Positions 9,092 through 19,527 of a stretch of 64,000 bases of DNA are shown one piece after another (position 1 is the stretch's first letter; each line of letters opens with the position of its first letter). The notes under the pieces are model-generated. The model did no database searches. It saw only the letters and a list, made by a program, of their open reading frames with translations, and had not been told where the DNA came from. Location: assembly GCF_000613405.1 (NCBI RefSeq), contig NZ_BAIX01000003.1:82133-146132 (forward strand), read 5' to 3'. The stretch comes from Hoylesella enoeca JCM 12259 (lineage in GTDB: Bacteria > Bacteroidota > Bacteroidia > Bacteroidales > Bacteroidaceae). A program made the translations under genes and the position numbers.

Positions 9092-9970
9092 TCACAATAA
9101 ATAAATCAACACAAAAAAACTCACTCCCCAACCCAAAACAACGAGCTGAGTGAAGCGATCGCGCAGGATCACTTTCGTGGGATCGCCACTCTTTTCATCG
9201 ACAACAGCGAGCTGAATATATCGCAATAATCCCACCAAAACGAATACGCTGGTGAGGTAAAGATGCCGCGTGTGAAACCTGCTCACCACCTCGGGCGACA
9301 CCGTATACATCACATAACACACCAAAGTGACCGAAGCCGTGATGGTGATTACCTGATTGATGAACGTGAGATTATATCGGTTGGTGTTCGCTCGCGGTGG
9401 TTCACCTGTCGAATTCATTCTCATCACATCGTCACGACGCTTAGCAAACGAGAGAAAAAGCGTCAGCAAGAAGGTCATCAACACCAACCAATTACTGAGA
9501 ACAATGCCGGTTGTCTCACCTCCGGCCAGTATTCGCAAGACAAAACCGAATGCAACGACACACACATCAATAATGGCGTAACGTTTCAGAAACGTGCAAT
9601 AAGCGATGTTCAACAGCAAATAGCCCAGCAAAACGCCCCCCACACGCCAACGATATCCCCCCAGACACAACACCAAAACTGCTGCACCGGCCACAAGCAA
9701 CATCATCATTGCATACGCTTGAAACACCGTTACGGCGCCGGAAGCAATCGGTCGGCGACATTTCACAGGATGTTTGCGATCGGCTTCGACATCGATCGCA
9801 TCGTTAAAACAATAAATGGCCGATGCGATCAGACAGAAAGCGCCAAACGTGATGATGCTGGCAACGAGCGCATCTGTATTCAACAGACTTCCACCAAAGA
9901 ACATCGGAATAAACACAAAGGCATTTTTGATCCATTGTTGAGGCCTGATCAGGCGCAGAATTGGCTTCAT
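9092..9970 (-). CDS. UbiA prenyltransferase, probable decaprenyl-phosphate phosphoribosyltransferase
   Basis: Protein of 292 residues with about eight transmembrane helices. The first Asp-rich motif is N56-D57-x2-D60-x3-D64-x2-H67-P68, followed by KCRRPIASG. This extended NDxxDxxxDxxHPxKxxRP form is that of decaprenyl-phosphate phosphoribosyltransferase (mycobacterial Rv3806c type). The second motif is KRRDD (177-181). The reaction would be PRPP plus polyprenyl phosphate giving polyprenyl-phosphoryl 5-phosphoribose, the entry to lipid-linked ribose or arabinose donors. The start ATG at 9970 overlaps the stop of the upstream acyltransferase; an upstream in-frame extension to 10168 is out-of-frame coding for that gene. 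The HAD gene follows. Confidence 0.85.
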   Translation of the reverse strand: MKPILRLIRPQQWIKNAFVFIPMFFGGSLLNTDALVASIITFGAFCLIASAIYCFNDAIDVEADRKHPVKCRRPIASGAVTVFQAYAMMMLLVAGAAVLVLCLGGYRWRVGGVLLGYLLLNIAYCTFLKRYAIIDVCVVAFGFVLRILAGGETTGIVLSNWLVLMTFLLTLFLSFAKRRDDVMRMNSTGEPPRANTNRYNLTFINQVITITASVTLVCYVMYTVSPEVVSRFHTRHLYLTSVFVLVGLLRYIQLAVVDEKSGDPTKVILRDRFTQLVVLGWGVSFFVLIYLL

Positions 9971-10991
9971 TTTGCAAGTTTCCTTTCTATCAAATGCACT
10001 GTCTGATGCAGCACCCAAGCTACCGGTAAAGTGATTCCCACACAGATGAAAAAGGTGGACCAATAGCCCAAATGCCACTTTTCGATATTCACCAAAATAA
10101 AATTGAGATGAAGAAGATAAGCTTCCAAACTCAGCGCTCCTATCCAACGGGCACCTCGATTGAACCATTCGGGCATGCGACGAAACACACGATTGAGCAT
10201 GAGTATCGTCGTGACGGTGAGCGGAATATACAACATCCGCTCCACATAAAGCGGAAATTGGCCGTGCAGATGTTGCTCGAGGAAGAGCGAAGAGAACAGA
10301 GACATCAGAAACATAATGATAATCAGCCCAATGGAAGCACCATCCATCATGGTCCGTTGACGCACCTTTTCACCACAGTCGATGCCGATCAGAAAGATGG
10401 GAACACGACTCCAAAAGATCTCCAAATGACCTACAAGATCATGAATGGGTGTCACCCACTGCACAAGTATGCACCACATAATCATCACTACGGGCAACCA
10501 GCGATAGATCGGATGCCTAATGATGAGTTGCATATACATCGGCGCGATGGCATAAAGCGCATGATGGCGGGTATATACCAAAAAGTGAGTTCGCCGTTGA
10601 GCCAAAAGTCCCAGTTGATAACGATGTCTCCAACCATGTCTAACAGGCTTTGGCTGTGTCCTCCACCATTGATGAAATCGGGAATGTAATACAAACTGGC
10701 AGCAATCAACCATGCGGGATAGATGCGAAGAAATCGATGGGCAAAGAAATAGTTGACAGATGGCCGACGAGTCCATGCAAACCAGAGCCCCACTCCACTC
10801 AAAAAGAGAAACATGTCGACACCAATGTTGCCCAATCTACGTAATCCGAAGAATGCGTCTGACCGTGGAAGAGCCACGTGAAAGAGGATGATGAACAGCA
10901 TGGCTATGCCCATCAACTCACCGCGAAACCTACTGATGTTTCCTAACTCGATATCGTCTATCTTCCACTTCATCGTTTTCGGGATGTTCAC
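9967..10991 (-). pseudogene. Acyltransferase family 3 membrane protein, interrupted by a -1 frameshift
   Basis: The N-terminal part starts at GTG 10991 (overlapping the upstream stop) or ATG 10973 and reads normally to about 10566: SRFRGELMGIAMLFIILFHV, then GVDMFLFLSGVGLWFAW, an acyltransferase-3 hallmark. After FWYIPAIM the frame breaks. The continuing protein (ALYAIAPMYMQLIIRH onward to ERKLAK at 9967) is in the next frame. One extra G in ATG(G)CGC at about 10565 repairs it to about 341 residues. These enzymes O-acylate exported glycans or lipids at the inner membrane. A real mutation or a sequence error; see the frameshift finding. Confidence 0.85.
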
Positions 10992-12112
10992 AGTTTAGGA
11001 TCGGGGATGCGCTTGATCAATACTTGGAACAGGCATGCAATCAAAACAGAGGCTATCACATATAATAATAGTCCCGTATAAACATCACCTCGGTGACTCA
11101 TCGGTATGAAAATCTTACGCGTAATGGGGTGACACACAAACAGCGCAGCTGATATTCCGCCTATCCAAGACAGTCTTTCAACAGCCCATTGGGGCAGTAT
11201 CTTAACGAAACTTACACCCCATGCACAGACGAATAGTGGCACCCAGAACCACAATTGATAGCTGATGCTGAGTGCAATGATCATCACCGACGACAGGATA
11301 AGTGTCGGCCACTGGATAACGGACGGCCAAAAGCGTTCCCATCGAGCGTAAAGTAACCCTGCACCGAATGGAAGTACGCCACCAATGAAGTTATAACGCA
11401 ACCGGTTGAGCATCTCACCGTCGGGCGAACAACTTGCTTGCAGTAGCCAACAAACAACGATCAAGGCAATCGTAAAACCCCAATGGCGCCGGTAAAGCAG
11501 CCATCTGTACACGCAATACAGTTGTAACATCAGGCCGAAAAACCAATAAGGACCCGGCCAAATCACCTTATCGGGATTTGGAAGAAGGTTATTCACCATC
11601 GCCAATTGGGCTAAAACGTTTCCGAACTGATAATGAAACGTGCCCGGCGTGATGTTATCCACAATCGTAAAAGCAACAAATCCCACGATCATTAACTTGA
11701 AAAGTTTCTGAAAGTGATGGCGGATAAAAACCTTATGAGAGCTATATGGGACAGCATTTTCATATTTCCTCACCAGTCCATAAGCGCTAAGGAAGAGGAA
11801 AATAGGGACTCCGTAATGGCCGAAAAACGACAAAAGATGAAGCGGGAAATATTGATCGGGTTGGCGAATGACCTGCATCAGTTGGTTTACATGCTGTTGG
11901 GAGAATGTGTATTCATTCTCTTTCACGATGGGACCGAGCCAATGACAGAAGTTGTGCAACACAATTCCAAGGATCGCCAAACCGCGAAGCGCCGCGCATT
12001 GAGAGCGAGTTAACACCCCTCTCGACCCTTTCTCTTCCGAAAAAGGAGCGTTTCGCGCAATGTCGGAACAGACTTGTGCATGATCGGATAGCTTGTTTTT
12101 ATGATCTTCCAC
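10988..12112 (-). CDS. Acyltransferase family 3 membrane protein
   Basis: Protein of 374 residues. After a hydrophilic N-terminus of about 40 residues it shows the family signature: RGLAILGIVLHNFCHW (with the conserved Arg and His), GHYGVPIFLFLSAYGLVRKY, and about ten transmembrane helices. It probably acetylates or acylates a surface polysaccharide or lipid A-linked sugar. It is intact, unlike the related gene immediately downstream, with which it overlaps by 4 bp. The two are only distantly similar, so a recent duplication is unlikely. It is part of the leftward run 12112-5249. Confidence 0.85.
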   Translation of the reverse strand: MEDHKNKLSDHAQVCSDIARNAPFSEEKGSRGVLTRSQCAALRGLAILGIVLHNFCHWLGPIVKENEYTFSQQHVNQLMQVIRQPDQYFPLHLLSFFGHYGVPIFLFLSAYGLVRKYENAVPYSSHKVFIRHHFQKLFKLMIVGFVAFTIVDNITPGTFHYQFGNVLAQLAMVNNLLPNPDKVIWPGPYWFFGLMLQLYCVYRWLLYRRHWGFTIALIVVCWLLQASCSPDGEMLNRLRYNFIGGVLPFGAGLLYARWERFWPSVIQWPTLILSSVMIIALSISYQLWFWVPLFVCAWGVSFVKILPQWAVERLSWIGGISAALFVCHPITRKIFIPMSHRGDVYTGLLLYVIASVLIACLFQVLIKRIPDPKL

Positions 12113-12138
12113 TTACCTTATTATATATAGATTCAGCA

Positions 12139-14019
12139 TCAACGACTGTACTCCTTTCCTTTGGAGAAGTTGGGAGAGAGCATTGGTTGGGGTTTCAATT
12201 CATCATAATTCACACGCCCTTTGAGTAATCTCGGCCGACATTCAACGTATTTTGGCGAGAGAACATTGTATTCGTCATGATAAGCAGGAGCATGAATACC
12301 AGCGAGATAAGCCAATAAATGCGGTACGGCATCAGTCATCAGACGACGCCGACGCGCCATAACGATCTCGCGAAAAACCTCGGGATGATGCACGGCATAC
12401 TTGTGCGAGCACCATATCCAGAACGGAATCTCAAACTCGTAACGGGCCAAATCATAGTCGATTTGTGCCGAATGGTTACGGCAAATGAAGCCACGCGTAC
12501 CCTCATAACATTCTTCGCCATGATCGGGCATATAAATCACGACAGCATCCTGATGTTCAAAACGCCGGCAAATTTGGTCAACAATCGAATCATTATATAG
12601 CACTGCATTGTCATAATCAGCCAAAATACGTTTCTGCTTGCCATTCAACTCAGGGCGTTTCTCATCATAATCTTCAGCGCGAAACCGTCGCCGATCGCTG
12701 GGATAGCGTGTGCGGTATTGCACATGTTGGCCGATCAGATGGAAAATGATTAGATTATATGCGTTATTTTGCTCTTTCACGCGGTCGTAATCACGCAAAA
12801 GCCCATCGTCATAAGCATGTAACGAGTCGTTGCGCGTATCAAACTGGGCTTTGCTCAACATGGGATTGTTCAGAAAAAAACCACCACTGAAATCATAAAC
12901 AGCCTCTTTTACCTTGGGCAGAAATTGATTGGTGAGAAACGTCACGTGGTAACCCGCCTTGCGAAAAAGTTCGGGAAATAACGGATAATCGCACCATTGG
13001 CCTGGCTGACCGATGACTCTCATCGAGAAAACATTCTTAAATACGAAGCTCGTCAGGTTCCACGGCGACACCACATCGGTGTATTTCACCAGCAACCCCG
13101 ATGTTTCACGCCTGATTTGTCGCGGTGTCGTGGGCATGAAATAACCGTATTGCTGCGAGTGAAGACGCCCATAACTCTCGCCGATAATCAGCACAATGGT
13201 TGGCGAACGATAGTTGCAGCTATCCACCCGAACCTTGTTCGCGGCTGCAATTAACTGATGGATTTGCTGTGAAGCCAATGAGTTGGCATAGACACTGAAT
13301 AGCAACCGACTGATGGGTGTATAGAGAATAGCGTGATTTCGATCTGTCAACGTGTGTTCGACAGCGCCGATCGTACCACCCGACATCAGCTTCCAAGTGG
13401 CCGATTTGTTGTGAGCCGTTGCGAAACCGCCGTAAATCAACAACCCTACACACAGCACGCCAGCCAACGACTGATACCGATTCAGCATGCTGTGCAACCG
13501 TTGCTGATAGGCTTTCAGAAAGATTTTCGAGCGATAAGAGAGATGTTTTTGCAGTCGCGGTGCAAACACTTTGGCCACGTGCAATAGCATCAATAGCACG
13601 ACGAAACCCACCGAAGAGAACATGATATCGGCCGAAAGATAAGCCCGAAGAAACTCGCCTGCTTCGCGACCATCCGTTTCGCCCACGAGCAGAAGCATCG
13701 TCGGAGTGAGCGTCGAATCGAATTTGACGAAGCAATAGACGTCGACGAGAGCTGTGGCATAAAAAATCACGTAGAGCAGTGCCTTCACCCACAGTCGCAC
13801 TCGATGCGGAATAAGCGCCAGCACGACACAAACGACGTATAGATCAACGAAAAGTTCGATGTAAAGATGTTCATAAAGATGCGCACCCCGCGTGTTCGGA
13901 ACGGTGAGCCAGGCACAAATCATCCCCAGCGTGTACATAAATGCAAAAAACGAAGCATTGATGCGCACGGGATAAAAAGGCCAACTGCAAATTCGTCCCA
14001 ACCAAGCCAAGGTCTTCAT
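12139..14019 (-). CDS. Phosphoethanolamine transferase (sulfatase-fold, EptA-like)
   Basis: Protein of 626 residues. Five N-terminal transmembrane segments (within residues 20-210) precede a periplasmic alkaline-phosphatase/sulfatase domain. The catalytic region is IGESYGRLHSQQYGY (279-293) followed by TTP (297-299); the Thr is the expected phospho-acceptor. IYMPDHGEE carries the metal-binding Asp-His. EptA-like enzymes move phosphoethanolamine from phosphatidylethanolamine to lipid A or glycans, lowering negative charge and sensitivity to cationic peptides. It is the first gene of the leftward glycan block, with a good promoter 21 bp upstream. The acceptor cannot be decided from sequence. 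Confidence 0.87.
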   Translation of the reverse strand: MKTLAWLGRICSWPFYPVRINASFFAFMYTLGMICAWLTVPNTRGAHLYEHLYIELFVDLYVVCVVLALIPHRVRLWVKALLYVIFYATALVDVYCFVKFDSTLTPTMLLLVGETDGREAGEFLRAYLSADIMFSSVGFVVLLMLLHVAKVFAPRLQKHLSYRSKIFLKAYQQRLHSMLNRYQSLAGVLCVGLLIYGGFATAHNKSATWKLMSGGTIGAVEHTLTDRNHAILYTPISRLLFSVYANSLASQQIHQLIAAANKVRVDSCNYRSPTIVLIIGESYGRLHSQQYGYFMPTTPRQIRRETSGLLVKYTDVVSPWNLTSFVFKNVFSMRVIGQPGQWCDYPLFPELFRKAGYHVTFLTNQFLPKVKEAVYDFSGGFFLNNPMLSKAQFDTRNDSLHAYDDGLLRDYDRVKEQNNAYNLIIFHLIGQHVQYRTRYPSDRRRFRAEDYDEKRPELNGKQKRILADYDNAVLYNDSIVDQICRRFEHQDAVVIYMPDHGEECYEGTRGFICRNHSAQIDYDLARYEFEIPFWIWCSHKYAVHHPEVFREIVMARRRRLMTDAVPHLLAYLAGIHAPAYHDEYNVLSPKYVECRPRLLKGRVNYDELKPQPMLSPNFSKGKEYSR

Positions 14020-14039
14020 CTGTGCTTGTATATTTTTTG

Positions 14040-14069
14040 CAAATATACGTTTTTTTAGCTGAAACGCAA
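14040..14069 (-). promoter_or_regulatory. Promoter of the phosphoethanolamine transferase gene
   Basis: Minus strand: TTG (14067-14069), 19-bp spacer, TATATTTG (14040-14047), 21 bp before ATG 14019. Both boxes match the Bacteroidetes consensus. Confidence 0.7.
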
Positions 14070-14137
14070 TCGTTCGATCAGCCTTTTATGGAAAAAGGGA
14101 GGACGAAAGATGGAAAAGGAGATTCTAATCAATGGTC

Positions 14138-14203
14138 TTTTGTCATGCAATTAACCATTGATTGCACGACGATTAACGGTTTTTTAGAAGACAACCAATG
14201 GTT
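14138..14203 (-). repeat. 22-bp unit array B
   Basis: Minus-strand orientation. Three contiguous 22-bp units occupy 14182-14203, 14160-14181 and 14138-14159. The middle one matches the consensus best (AACCGTTAATCG, then GTGCAATC). Degenerate copies extend to about 14116 and 14215. It lies in the 14020-14431 gap between divergent genes; apart from the two promoters the rest of the gap is T-rich and shows nothing else. Confidence 0.78.
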
Positions 14204-14365
14204 AGTTGCAACCTCTTTTTTAGCTTTCCATTCTTTCATCTTTTCACGTTTTCACGCCATTCATCTTTTCGTTTCTTCACACTTTCAGCTTTTTGTTTTT
14301 TCGCCTTTTTACTTTTACATGTTAAGAAAATAGATAAAAAAGCGTGAAATATCGGTTTTTTTGTG

Positions 14366-14373
14366 TAAGTTTG
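14366..14373 (+). promoter_or_regulatory. -7 box of the sigma factor gene
   Basis: TAAGTTTG, matching TAnnTTTG, 58 bp before ATG 14432. No clear TTG lies at the right distance upstream. Confidence 0.5.
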
Positions 14374-14431
14374 CCACCTTATTGAAACCTCCGTTGATAA
14401 TTCGCGGAGAGACAGAGAACGCGAGTGTGTT

Positions 14432-14932
14432 ATGAATAATCGGCAATCAGACAGACAAAAGGAGTTCGGCGAACTGTTTCGGACATATTATGCGCCGATG
14501 GTTCTCTATGCAACGCGCCTGTTCGGGAATGTCACCGATGCCGAGGATGTGGTGCAAGACGTGTTCAGCCAATTGTTGCTGTCGGGCCAACCATTAACGG
14601 TTTTCGGCCGGGTGAAGGCCTATTTGTTTACTGTTTTGCACAACAAGATCATCGATGCATTGCGTTATCAGCAACGTCACAGACGTGAGGCGCTGATTGA
14701 TGTGCACGTCGGCGACTCGTTGGAAGAAGCGATTTTCGAGTTGGATGTCTATGCTCGCTTGTATGAAGAGATTGAAAAACTTCCCGTGAAAAACGCCCAT
14801 GTGCTGCAATTGAAGCTCCAAGGAAAGAGCGATCGGGAGATTGCCGCCCTGCTGGACATCAAATACGAGACGGTGAGAAGCCATGTCAAACACGGCATTG
14901 CTTCGCTCCGCGGCAAACTTTCAACCTATTAA
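14432..14932 (+). CDS. ECF-type RNA polymerase sigma factor
   Basis: Protein of 166 residues. Region 2 is FRTYYAPMVLYATRLFGNVTDAEDVVQDVF, given here only by its ends, residues about 12-44; the DAEDVVQDVF core is diagnostic. Region 4 (SDREIAALLDIKYETVRSHV) is a helix-turn-helix. It recruits RNA polymerase to target promoters. It is followed 156 bp later by a FecR anti-sigma factor and a SusC with an STN domain, the classical trans-envelope signalling set. It is therefore likely released when the outer-membrane receptor binds its ligand and then switches on the downstream operon. Confidence 0.93.
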   Translation: MNNRQSDRQKEFGELFRTYYAPMVLYATRLFGNVTDAEDVVQDVFSQLLLSGQPLTVFGRVKAYLFTVLHNKIIDALRYQQRHRREALIDVHVGDSLEEAIFELDVYARLYEEIEKLPVKNAHVLQLKLQGKSDREIAALLDIKYETVRSHVKHGIASLRGKLSTY

Positions 14933-15088
14933 GCATGATTGGTTGAGAATCGGAAATTGGGCGTTGATGGCCCAATCTGTCAGTTGAAATTTGTGAACCG
15001 GTATTCTATTTTTATCTTAATACTAAAAAAATGATATTTCTTTTAACCACTTTTGAGGGTCTATTCGTCTTTGAATAAAAACCCTCAA

Positions 15089-16234
15089 ATGGATATACAG
15101 CATTTGATCATCAAGTCATTATTCAACACACTGACTGCCGAAGAGCAAAAAACGCTGGATGCCTGGCGACAAATCCCTGGCAACGAAGCCGTTTACGGGC
15201 GCATCAGCGAGGGCGTATCAATGCCGGAAGACGTTGCATCGTTCTTGGATTCGATCCCTGTCGAGGAAGCATTAACCCGTATCACCGATCGCTGTGACAG
15301 TGTTTCGCCGATCGCGCGAAAGCCAATGATTCGCTATCAATGGGTGGCCGCCGCAGTGATCCTACTCTTTTTGGCAGGAGGCTGGTGGTTGATGAACAAC
15401 CGATTGCAGCCCAAACGGCTCGTCATCGATGCGCAAGTGGCGCGTGCTATACAGCAGACACGAGCCGGCGGACGGCAAGGCGCTGATAGCACCGTGATGG
15501 ATCTCACGACCGGTGACACAAAAACAATCGATCAAAACATTCGGAATGTGACGTCGGCAGAACTCAGAAAGGTGTTCCCCGAACAAGAATTGGACGCAGT
15601 CTGTAAGTTGACCACCTATTATAATAAGGAGTATTGGTTGACGTTGGACGATGGAACACTGATTCATCTCAACACCAACACCCGCGTGATCTTTCCCGAA
15701 CGATTCGGGAAAAAGCGTCGTGACGTGGTCTTAGACGGTGAAGCCTATTTCATGGTAGCGCCAGACAAACATCGTCCTTTCACTATTCATACGCCACAAG
15801 GCAATATTCGAGTCTACGGAACAGAGTTTTGCGTGAATACAAAAGCCTCTGATGAAGGCGGCGCAACATCGGTTGTACTGATCAAAGGAGCCATCAGTGT
15901 GAAGCAGAAAGACGGCAACGAGCATCCGTTGAAACCTCGCGAAAAAGGAGTCATGCGCGATCATGCGTTGACGTTGACGACAGTCGACACCACGCCTTAC
16001 GAAGCCTGGAACATCGGTTACTTGACCTTTGAAGACTATCCATTGGATGAACTGATGGACGTTTTGACCAAATGGTACGGCGTGGAGGTGATATTCAAGA
16101 ATGAAACAACGCGCAAACGTCATTTCACTGGTAAACTGAACCGCTACGGCAAACTCGAATCGATGATCCGGGCCATCGGTAATGTGACTGGGATTGACAT
16201 AGAACGCAATAACAATACTATCATTATCAATTAG
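15089..16234 (+). CDS. FecR-family anti-sigma factor
   Basis: Protein of 381 residues. Cytoplasmic N-terminus of about 85 residues (LTAEEQKTLDAW), one transmembrane helix (about 93-110, VAAAVILLFLAGGWWLM), then the periplasmic FecR domain (INTRVIFPERFGKKRRDVVL-like segment, GEAYFMV, TPQGNIRVYGTEFCV, VLIKGAISV) and the C-terminal region that meets STN domains. It holds the sigma factor at the membrane and passes on the signal from the TonB-dependent receptor. An upstream non-ATG start at 15053 is in frame, but ATG 15089 fits the family start better. Confidence 0.92.
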   Translation: MDIQHLIIKSLFNTLTAEEQKTLDAWRQIPGNEAVYGRISEGVSMPEDVASFLDSIPVEEALTRITDRCDSVSPIARKPMIRYQWVAAAVILLFLAGGWWLMNNRLQPKRLVIDAQVARAIQQTRAGGRQGADSTVMDLTTGDTKTIDQNIRNVTSAELRKVFPEQELDAVCKLTTYYNKEYWLTLDDGTLIHLNTNTRVIFPERFGKKRRDVVLDGEAYFMVAPDKHRPFTIHTPQGNIRVYGTEFCVNTKASDEGGATSVVLIKGAISVKQKDGNEHPLKPREKGVMRDHALTLTTVDTTPYEAWNIGYLTFEDYPLDELMDVLTKWYGVEVIFKNETTRKRHFTGKLNRYGKLESMIRAIGNVTGIDIERNNNTIIIN

Positions 16235-16258
16235 TCATTAACCATTAATAAGAGTAAG

Positions 16259-19200
16259 ATGAGGAAACAAACATTCATCAAACACATGCGGATCGTTTTG
16301 ATTTTAAGCATCCTGTGCTGTGGTCCTCTCTGTCTTCGGACATCGGCACAAGATGTCGGTAAAACGAATGTGACAATCAAACTAAAACACGCTTCACTGA
16401 AATCATTTTTTGAAGAGGTGTCAAAGCAAACGGGATTGGATTTCATCTATGACTCGGATCAGATGAAAAATCTTGGCGATATCACGATCGATGTACACGA
16501 ACAACCCGTGAGAAAAGTGCTGGGACAAGTGATGAATCAGGTGGGATGCCATTATGCCATCGACGGCAACATCGTGACGGTGACTAAAAAGGATGCGCTC
16601 GCATATCGAAAAGGCATTTCCGGACAAGTAACCGACGGTTGGGGCGTTCCGCTCGCAGGTGTAACCATTCGGATGCAAGGATCTAACGGTGGTTACGTTA
16701 CAGATGTAAACGGACACTTCGAGATCCCCACCGATCGATCGGAGGTGCATCTCACTTTCTCGTATATCGGCTTTAAATCGCTTACACAACTCGTGAAAAG
16801 CGGGTCAGCAGCCAACATCGTGCTGACAGAAGACGCCAAAGCCGTGCAAGAAGTGGTTGTTACGGGGTATGGAACAAAGAACAAGAACAGTTTCACCGGT
16901 GCAGAAATCTCGGTGAACCGCGATCAATTAATGGCCATCGGAACAAAAAACGTATTGAAAAGTCTGGCTGCTTTCGTGCCGGGTATGGTCATATTGGAGA
17001 ACAATGTATCAGGTTCCGATCCGAATAAATTGGCAGATATCAACATCCGTGGACGTGCAACGTTTGACGGTTCGGCCAATATGCCGGTCTTTGTTGTAGA
17101 TGGTTCTCAGGTGAATGTTGAATATGTGTATGACATGGATATGAATGATATCGAGTCGGTAACGGTCTTGAAAGATGCATCGGCGTCGGCCTTGTATGGA
17201 GCCAAAGCGTCGGCCGGTGTGATTGTCATCACAACCAAGGCATTGAAAGGCGGTAAATTGAAGTTGAATTACAGTGGAACTCTGCGCTTCTCTACACCGG
17301 ACTTGAGCGATTATCACTTGCTCAATGCCACTGAGAAGCTGGAATACGAGCGGTTAGCAGGACTGTATACCGATCGGAGCGACCAAAGACGATATGAATT
17401 GGAACAGCAATATGCCAAATATTATAATATTGTGCAGAGCGGCGTCAACACCGACTGGATATCTAAACCGCTGCGCAATGCCATCTCGCAGTCGCACAGT
17501 GTGAGTGTGGATGGCGGCGATGAACGGGCCCGTTATAATCTCGGTGTTCGTTACGGAAAGGATGAAGGTGTAATGAAAGGCTCCGATCGTGAACGTCTTT
17601 CCGCTAATTTCAGATTATCATACAACATTCAAGGCAAGTTCCATTTTGATAATACGATCACGATTTCATCTGTTTCGACAGACGCATCACCTTATGGTGA
17701 CTTCAGCAATTGGGTGAAACAAAATCCTTATGAACAGCCTTACGATGAGGATGGAAATCTGATCAGGAAGTTTCATTACAGTCTGACCAATCCTCTTTAT
17801 GAAGCTTCTTTGGGCAGTTATGGCAAATCCAACAACTTCGATGTTCTCAATTCAACTTCTCTGCAAGTGTGGTTGGGAGAGAAATTTCGTATCGACGGCA
17901 GTTTCTCTTTTCAAAAATCGAAACTTGACTCACGCACATTCGTATCGCCGTTTTCAGCCGATGAGATTCTGAAAAAGAGCGACCGATCTCGTCGTGGCGA
18001 GCTTTCCGAAGGCTGGACAAATACTTGGAATTATCAAGGTAAGCTGATGGCATCTTACAATAGTTATCTGCTCAATAAACTATTCCTCACTGTCATGGCC
18101 GGAAGCAATATCGAATCAACCAAGACAGACGGCTCAACCTACAAGTCGATCGGCTATTACACAGACAAATTAGGGCATCCGTCGTTTGCAACTCGATATG
18201 CCGACGGTTCTCCTTCGGGCTCGGATAATAAGTCGACAGGTGTCGGTTTCTTTGCCAATGCTAATGCGATATGGGATAATCGCTACTTCCTGGACGTCAT
18301 CTATCGGTATGAAGCTCGTCAAAATTCGGTAAAGACACGCGATTTGCGCCTTTTTGGAGTATGGGAACAGGTTGGAACATTCACAATGAGAAGTTTATGA
18401 AAGCCCTACCAGTGCAATTGCTCAAGCTCAGAGCCAGTATCGGGTACCTGGGTAACATCTCATTCGAGCCGTATCAAGCCCGAACCACTTACGCTTATAG
18501 CAATAGTTATGATTACGGAAAAGGCATCGGATCAATTCCTTTGACCATAGGCAACCCCAACTTGAAGTGGGAACGCACGCTGAGTACGAATGTGGGATTA
18601 GACGTCACAATGTTTAGAGGACGCTTGGATTTCTCTGCCGATTATTACATTAAGAATACCGACAATCTCCTTTTGGATATAACCAAAGCGCCATCAGTGG
18701 GTGTTGCTACGTCGCGTGAGAATGTAGGCGAAGTTGAAAACAAAGGTTTCGAGTTCCGTACACGTGTCATTCCTATTCAGACTAAGGATTTACAATGGTC
18801 TATCGGACTCACTTACGCTTATAACAAGAATAAGATCAAGAAGATCAGCAACGCTCTTCGGGAACAGAACGAGCAGAATCAACAAAAAGGAGGAGTGCTT
18901 CCATTGCCTGTGTATGAGGAAGGCCAATCGCTCACTGCACTGAAAGTGGTTCCCTCGGCAGGCATCGATCCTGTGACAGGACAGGAAATCTACATCAAGC
19001 GTAACGGCTCTTACACATTCGTCTACGATGCCAACGACAAGGTGATTTTTGGTGATACGACGCCTTACGGCACCGGAATGCTGACCACTTATTTGACTTA
19101 TGGGCACTTTTCTTTGGGTGCTTCGTTCCAATATTCATTCGGAGGCGCAGTCTATAATCAAACTTTGGCGACAAAAGTCGAGGGTTCCAATCCTGAGCAA

Positions 19201-19512
19201 AACGCTGACCGACGTGTCTTTTACAGCCGATGGAAACAGCTGGGAGATATCACCCAGTTCAAATCTATTGGTGATCGGAGCACGCCGATGCAGACATCGC
19301 GCTTCGTGGAAACCAACAATTACGTTACGCTCAACAGTCTCACGCTGGCCTATGAAGTACCAGTGGCCTGGATACAAAAGTTCGGACTCAAACGGCTCCA
19401 CCTTGAAATGGTGGCCAACGATCTGTTTTACTGGTCGTCGGTGAAACGTGAGCGCGGTCTGTCTTATCCCTATGACCGCAGTGTCGAACTGTCTTTGCGA
19501 TTCTCATTATAA
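16259..19512 (+). pseudogene. SusC/RagA TonB-dependent transporter with STN domain, interrupted by a -1 frameshift
   Basis: Full length would be about 1084 residues. Order: signal peptide (to about 30), STN signalling domain (about 35-115, VTIKLKHASLKSFFEEVS), carboxypeptidase-regulatory-like domain (GISGQVTDGWGVPLAGVTI), TonB plug (VQEVVVTGYGT, NIRGRAT, VTVLKDASASALYGAKASAG) and a 22-strand barrel. At about 18316 the frame slips: GAAGCTCGTC should read GAAGCTTCGTC (EASSKFGKDTRFAPFWSMG), after which the other frame runs to 19512. One T is missing. The repaired protein imports a large ligand bound by the SusD partner and signals through FecR. Probably intact in the cell. Confidence 0.92.
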
Positions 19513-19527
19513 TAAAAAGGTAAGACG

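Noticed and set aside
10072..10689. Long plus-strand frame opposite the acyltransferase
   Set aside because: It is rich in His, Gln and Lys as expected for the complement of a membrane-protein gene and shows no motif.
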